A stretch of 27,813 bases of DNA from UBA7960 sp964624065 (GTDB lineage: Bacteria; Bacteroidota; Bacteroidia; Bacteroidales; UBA7960), in assembly GCA_964624065.1 (NCBI GenBank), contig CAZUWF010000028.1:1-27813 (forward strand). The letters are read 5' to 3'. This document shows positions 24,373 to 27,813 of the stretch, one piece after another (the first letter of the stretch is position 1; each line of letters starts with the position of its first letter). The notes beneath the pieces are model-generated. The model did not search any database. It saw nothing but the letters and a program-made list of their open reading frames with translations, and was not told the DNA's origin. A program made the position numbers and the translations under genes.

Positions 24373-25788
24373 ATGTTAATCCCCAGGACCAAATTTTTGA
24401 TCATACTCTTTTCGAGTTTGATCATTAAGGTACTGTCCGTAAACATAGGTTTTTTCTGGGACAGTGTATTGTTGGGGTCCCGAGTGGGGCATTTCTTTTT
24501 CGAAAATGGGTTTTCCTCCTGGCATCTGCCGGTTGAAATGGATTCTGGACACCCTCCCTTGTTTGGGTATACACTTGCACTTTGGTGGAAGGTTTTCGGC
24601 AAAACCCTTTTTTCAAGCCATTTGTTCATGCTGCCGTTTGTTTTTGGGGTCATTTGGCAGCTTCACAACACTACTAAGTTCTTTTTCAAGAATACCGGCG
24701 ATAGTATTTTGGCTTTGATATTAATCCTTGCCGACCCAACCCTATCATCACAAATTGTGCTGGTAAACCCGGATTTGCCACAATTGTTTTTTTTCCTGTT
24801 GGCACTAAACGGTTTATTGTATGGGAGAAACCTTACAATGGTATTGGGCCTGGCATTTATGGGACTAACTTCATTCAGGGGTATGATGTTGCTTGGAGGA
24901 ATCGTGGCTGTAGATTTGGCCACGCATCTTATTGTCACAAAAAGGAATTTTAAGGCATTTTTTGCGGTGCCACGAATACTTACGTACCTGGCTGGGTTTG
25001 CTCCTGCCATTATTTACTTGGCTTGGCGGTATATTGAAATTGGGTGGATTGTTACCAGCCCCATAGATCCTCAAGAAGGCAGCCATTACCACATAGCCCA
25101 ACCGGGCACAATTCTAAGAAACATTGTTGTAATAGCACACCGGTTTGTTGATTTTGGCAGGGTTTTTCTTTTCTTGTTCGTTGCAGTAATTGTTTGGAGA
25201 AACCTAAAAAAGAAAGAAGGCTTCAACCAATATTTCACGATAGCATTGATATTTTTGCTTTCTACCTCAGTAATATTTGTTACCAGCATTTTCATTTACA
25301 ACCCATTGGGACATAGGTATTTCATTCCATCATACATTGCACTTGGGCTTCTTACTTACAAAATGGTGCTCACTACAATTTGGCCGAGGGTGTGGTTTGT
25401 GTTGCTAACCTTTGCCTTGCTTTCGGGCAACCTGTGGGTTTACCCCGAAAGGATTGCCCAGGGTTGGGACTCATCTTTGGCTAACCTTAGGTACTGGCCT
25501 GCCAGGCAGGAAGCCATAAAATTCATGGAAGAAAACCAGATAAGGTTTGACCAAACCGGGACATTCTTTCCAAATATTGCTTCAAACAAAATGGTAATGC
25601 TCGATGGGAAAGCTGGGCTTTTCTTGCCTTTTTCGGGAAACGAAAAATACGTTTTTTATTCCAATGTTTATAACCTTACCGACCAAGAATATGAGTTGCT
25701 TAAAAATAATTACCGCCCCAAAAAAACATTTTCGAGCGGTAAGGTTCGAATCGTATTGAAGGAAAGGGCGGGAATAATCCAAGAGTGA
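24373..25788 (+). CDS. Membrane glycosyltransferase, GT39/ArnT-like (GT-C)
   Basis: The 471-residue protein is an integral membrane protein with roughly nine to eleven hydrophobic segments and a soluble tail of about 100 residues after the last one. Near the N-terminus it has FFWDS (27-31) with D30, and DSGHPPLF (57-64). These match the first-loop acidic residue and the HPPL motif of GT39-type, lipid-phosphosugar-dependent transferases (PMT/ArnT relatives). It probably moves a sugar from a polyprenyl carrier to a periplasmic acceptor. Acceptor and donor are unknown. It follows the S9-like peptidase by 72 bases, and a hairpin lies just after its stop codon. Confidence 0.8.
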   Translation: MLIPRTKFLIILFSSLIIKVLSVNIGFFWDSVLLGSRVGHFFFENGFSSWHLPVEMDSGHPPLFGYTLALWWKVFGKTLFSSHLFMLPFVFGVIWQLHNTTKFFFKNTGDSILALILILADPTLSSQIVLVNPDLPQLFFFLLALNGLLYGRNLTMVLGLAFMGLTSFRGMMLLGGIVAVDLATHLIVTKRNFKAFFAVPRILTYLAGFAPAIIYLAWRYIEIGWIVTSPIDPQEGSHYHIAQPGTILRNIVVIAHRFVDFGRVFLFLFVAVIVWRNLKKKEGFNQYFTIALIFLLSTSVIFVTSIFIYNPLGHRYFIPSYIALGLLTYKMVLTTIWPRVWFVLLTFALLSGNLWVYPERIAQGWDSSLANLRYWPARQEAIKFMEENQIRFDQTGTFFPNIASNKMVMLDGKAGLFLPFSGNEKYVFYSNVYNLTDQEYELLKNNYRPKKTFSSGKVRIVLKERAGIIQE

Positions 25789-25795
25789 TTGGTGG

Positions 25796-25817
25796 TACCA
25801 TTATTCTTGTAATGGTA
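25796..25817 (+). terminator. hairpin after the GT39-like gene (possible terminator)
   Basis: A perfect 8-base-pair stem, TACCATTA (25796-25803) with TAATGGTA (25810-25817), has a six-base loop and begins 7 bases after the stop codon. It is AT-rich and followed by AAATTGAATT rather than a T-run, so its strength is doubtful. Confidence 0.4.
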
Positions 25818-26081
25818 AAATTGAATTAAACTTATGTTGGTTGGGATAGTCTTACTAGTTTGAAAGTCCTAAATATTGATTTTAATCTTGAAAATTATGA
25901 ACCATTTTGAGCCACAAATTGTCTTTAGTTTAACTTTTTGCCAACAAAAGACGAGGACTGCATAATAAAGCAAAGGCAGATCGCGTAGTAAACCGAAGCA
26001 ATTCAATTTCAGTATCGGATTTTTGATATAACACTAAAATAGACTAACAAAAGACTACAATATCACAACAATAAATTATTA

Positions 26082-27813
26082 ATGACAAAACTTAGAATTA
26101 ACACTGCCGCTCAAATAGCCTTCTTGCTGCTAATAATTTCAACAGATTTGATTGCGAGGAATGACCGTCGTTCTTTGCCAGCCACCCGAATCGATGGATC
26201 TCCGGTTTTTGACGGCAAATTGGGCGATCCAATTTGGAGCAAGGCAGAGGTTGCAACCGACTTTTTTCAATACGAACCTCACAACGATAGGGGTGCCTCC
26301 TTCCCCACAGAAGTAAGGGTGGTTTACAATGATAATTCCATATTCGTGGGTGCGATAATGCACGATTTGCATCCTGACAGCATACTCAAGGAAATGGGCT
26401 TGCGCGATTCGAATCACAGGCTCAACGCAGATCAGTTTTGGGTGGATATTAATCCTTTCAATGATGGCCTAAATTTTTTCCGATTCAATGTTTCGGCCTC
26501 GGGAGTTCAAACAGATATTTACTTTTCGGTGGGTTCAGGTCATCATGGAGATTCAAACTGGGACGCCGTTTGGCGGAGCAAGGTTGGGCTAGTCGAAAAG
26601 GGGTGGGTAGTTGAAATGGAAATTCCTTATTCCGCCCTAAGAATTCCAAACACCACTGTACAAGAATGGGGCATAAATTTTTGGAGGGAGATTCGTCGAA
26701 CCCGTGAGTCATCGAGCTGGAATTTCGTTGATCGCACTTCTGCAAACTTGCTGGCCAGCAAGGGGACGCTTACCAATATTATGGGTATAGAGCCACCTAT
26801 CAGGCTAGTGCTATATCCGTACATTACAACTTACCTTGAGAAAAATGGAATAAAGAAGGAGTGGAAAGGGCTTATAAACGGAGGTATGGACCTTAAATAC
26901 GGGTTAAGCAAGAGTTTTACCCTCGATCTTGCCCTGATTCCCGACTTTGGGCAAGTTAAGTCCGATTACCAAGTGCTGAATCTCTCCCCATTTGAGGTTA
27001 GGTTTGACGAAAACCGCCAGTTTTTCACGGAGGGAATTGACTTGTTTTCAAGGGCCGACTTGTTTTATTCCCGACGGATTGGCTCTAGGCCGAGGGGTAG
27101 GCAATTGGTTGCATCCTCCTTACAAGCAAACGAGCAAATAATTGAAAACCCCACGGAAACTCGGTTGATAAATGCAGCAAAACTGTCGGGACGTACGGCA
27201 AGTGGGTTGGGGTTGGGTATTTTCAATGCAATTACAGCCCCGGCAAATGCATTGATATTGGATACCATAACCGGTGTGCAACGCGAGGTAAACACACAAC
27301 CTCTTACCAATTACAGTTTGGTTGTGTTGGATCAAAGTCTCGCCAACAATTCCTCGGTAAGCTTTGTTAATTCAAATGTTTTGGGTGCCATCAAAGGATA
27401 TGTCTCTAACGTTACCGGAACCGAATTTCAACTTAACGATTCGCGCAACAGGTTCAGGCTGAGCGGCTCGGGTGCCATAAGCCAGCAATATTACGCAAAC
27501 ATAGATAACGTGTTTGGCTTCAAAGCCTTGCTATCGTTTGAAAAAACAGGAGGGAGCTTGCAGTACGAGTACGCCAAACATGTAACTGACAAAAATTACG
27601 AGCAGAACGATTTGGGATTTTTAAGAAGGAATAACCGGAATGTGGATCAGTTTTCTATAAGTTATAACTTTTTCAACCCTTCGCCCCAAGTTATCAATAG
27701 GTCTTTGGGAATTCGCGTTGAATATGCCCGGTTATTCGAACCATCAGCTTTCACCGACTTTGATATGTCGGTAAATTTCAGAACCCTGCTCAAATCAAGG
27801 TTTTTTTACAGTA
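26082..27813 (+). CDS. DUF5916 family protein with CBM9-like N-terminal domain, 3' end outside the window
   Basis: An ATG at 26082 opens a frame that runs 577 codons to the right edge. After an export signal (about 8-25, ending DLIA) comes a domain of the carbohydrate-binding module 9 type (about 38-235) with the repeating strand pattern FDGKLGDPIW, FVGAIMHD and WVVEMEIPYSALRI. Then follows the segment typical of DUF5916: PDFGQVKSDYQVLNLSPFE and FFTEGIDLFSRADLFYSRRIG. DUF5916 proteins are common in Bacteroidota and resemble beta-barrel outer-membrane proteins; their function is not settled. They usually exceed 700 residues, so the C-terminal barrel lies outside. The 293 bases upstream contain no TAnnTTTG box. 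Confidence 0.9.
   Translation, partial: MTKLRINTAAQIAFLLLIISTDLIARNDRRSLPATRIDGSPVFDGKLGDPIWSKAEVATDFFQYEPHNDRGASFPTEVRVVYNDNSIFVGAIMHDLHPDSILKEMGLRDSNHRLNADQFWVDINPFNDGLNFFRFNVSASGVQTDIYFSVGSGHHGDSNWDAVWRSKVGLVEKGWVVEMEIPYSALRIPNTTVQEWGINFWREIRRTRESSSWNFVDRTSANLLASKGTLTNIMGIEPPIRLVLYPYITTYLEKNGIKKEWKGLINGGMDLKYGLSKSFTLDLALIPDFGQVKSDYQVLNLSPFEVRFDENRQFFTEGIDLFSRADLFYSRRIGSRPRGRQLVASSLQANEQIIENPTETRLINAAKLSGRTASGLGLGIFNAITAPANALILDTITGVQREVNTQPLTNYSLVVLDQSLANNSSVSFVNSNVLGAIKGYVSNVTGTEFQLNDSRNRFRLSGSGAISQQYYANIDNVFGFKALLSFEKTGGSLQYEYAKHVTDKNYEQNDLGFLRRNNRNVDQFSISYNFFNPSPQVINRSLGIRVEYARLFEPSAFTDFDMSVNFRTLLKSRFFYS

Noticed and set aside
1..27813. CRISPR arrays, insertion sequences, prophage or toxin-antitoxin and defence genes
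   Set aside because: No regularly spaced repeats, terminal inverted repeats, transposase, integrase or recognisable defence domains seen on either strand.

Overview
The window looks like a chromosomal housekeeping region of a Bacteroidota bacterium, possibly of the Cytophagales/Cytophagia type; the class is inference. Three things point there. Two proteins end in type IX secretion (T9SS) C-terminal sorting domains with a FPNP motif. IspG is of the long, inserted-domain type. Many genes are preceded by TAnnTTTG, the -7 element of the Bacteroidota primary sigma factor; two copies also have a TTTG -33 element at exactly 19 bp (upstream of tRNA-Lys and upstream of the T9SS protein at 22031-23083). 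No mobile element, phage gene, CRISPR array or defence system was found, and gene order is ordinary.

Layout. 1-1812 (minus): an FAD-dependent dehydrogenase cut by the left edge, preceded by an RseC/SoxR-reducing family membrane protein. 2073-5124 (plus): a secreted nucleotide pyrophosphatase/phosphodiesterase, then ispG. 5125-5901: a gene-free stretch with some GC-rich hairpins. 5902-7703 (minus): a CPD photolyase translationally coupled to a glutathione peroxidase. 8099-9241 (minus): a GT-B glycosyltransferase. 9423-15117 (minus): a tightly spaced set of four genes: hypothetical, mannose-6-phosphate isomerase, hypothetical, and a 1230-residue T9SS-exported subtilase. 15374-15449 (plus): a free-standing tRNA-Lys with its own promoter and hairpin terminator. 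15737-18727 (minus): a long-chain acyl-CoA ligase and a bile acid:sodium symporter family carrier. 18861-21511 (plus): TatD-like hydrolase, TcdA, the menaquinone methyltransferase and a cold-shock protein. 22031-23083 (minus): a small T9SS-sorted protein ending at a strong hairpin terminator. 23194-25788 (plus): a short S9-like peptidase and a GT39-like membrane glycosyltransferase. 26082 onward (plus): a DUF5916 outer-membrane-type protein cut by the right edge.

How the genes fit together. Much of the window serves core metabolism and envelope biology: isoprenoid precursor (IspG) and menaquinone (MenG) synthesis, tRNA modification (TcdA), redox and DNA-damage protection (GPx with photolyase, RseC with FAD dehydrogenase), lipid or acid uptake with CoA activation (symporter plus acyl-CoA ligase), and secreted or cell-surface proteins with possible sugar supply for glycosylation (ManA, GT-B, GT39). 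I found no convincing novel system. The most useful second looks are the structured 5125-5901 gap, the two uncharacterised proteins flanking manA, the short S9-like peptidase with a predicted N-terminal helix, and a possibly leaderless TatD gene.
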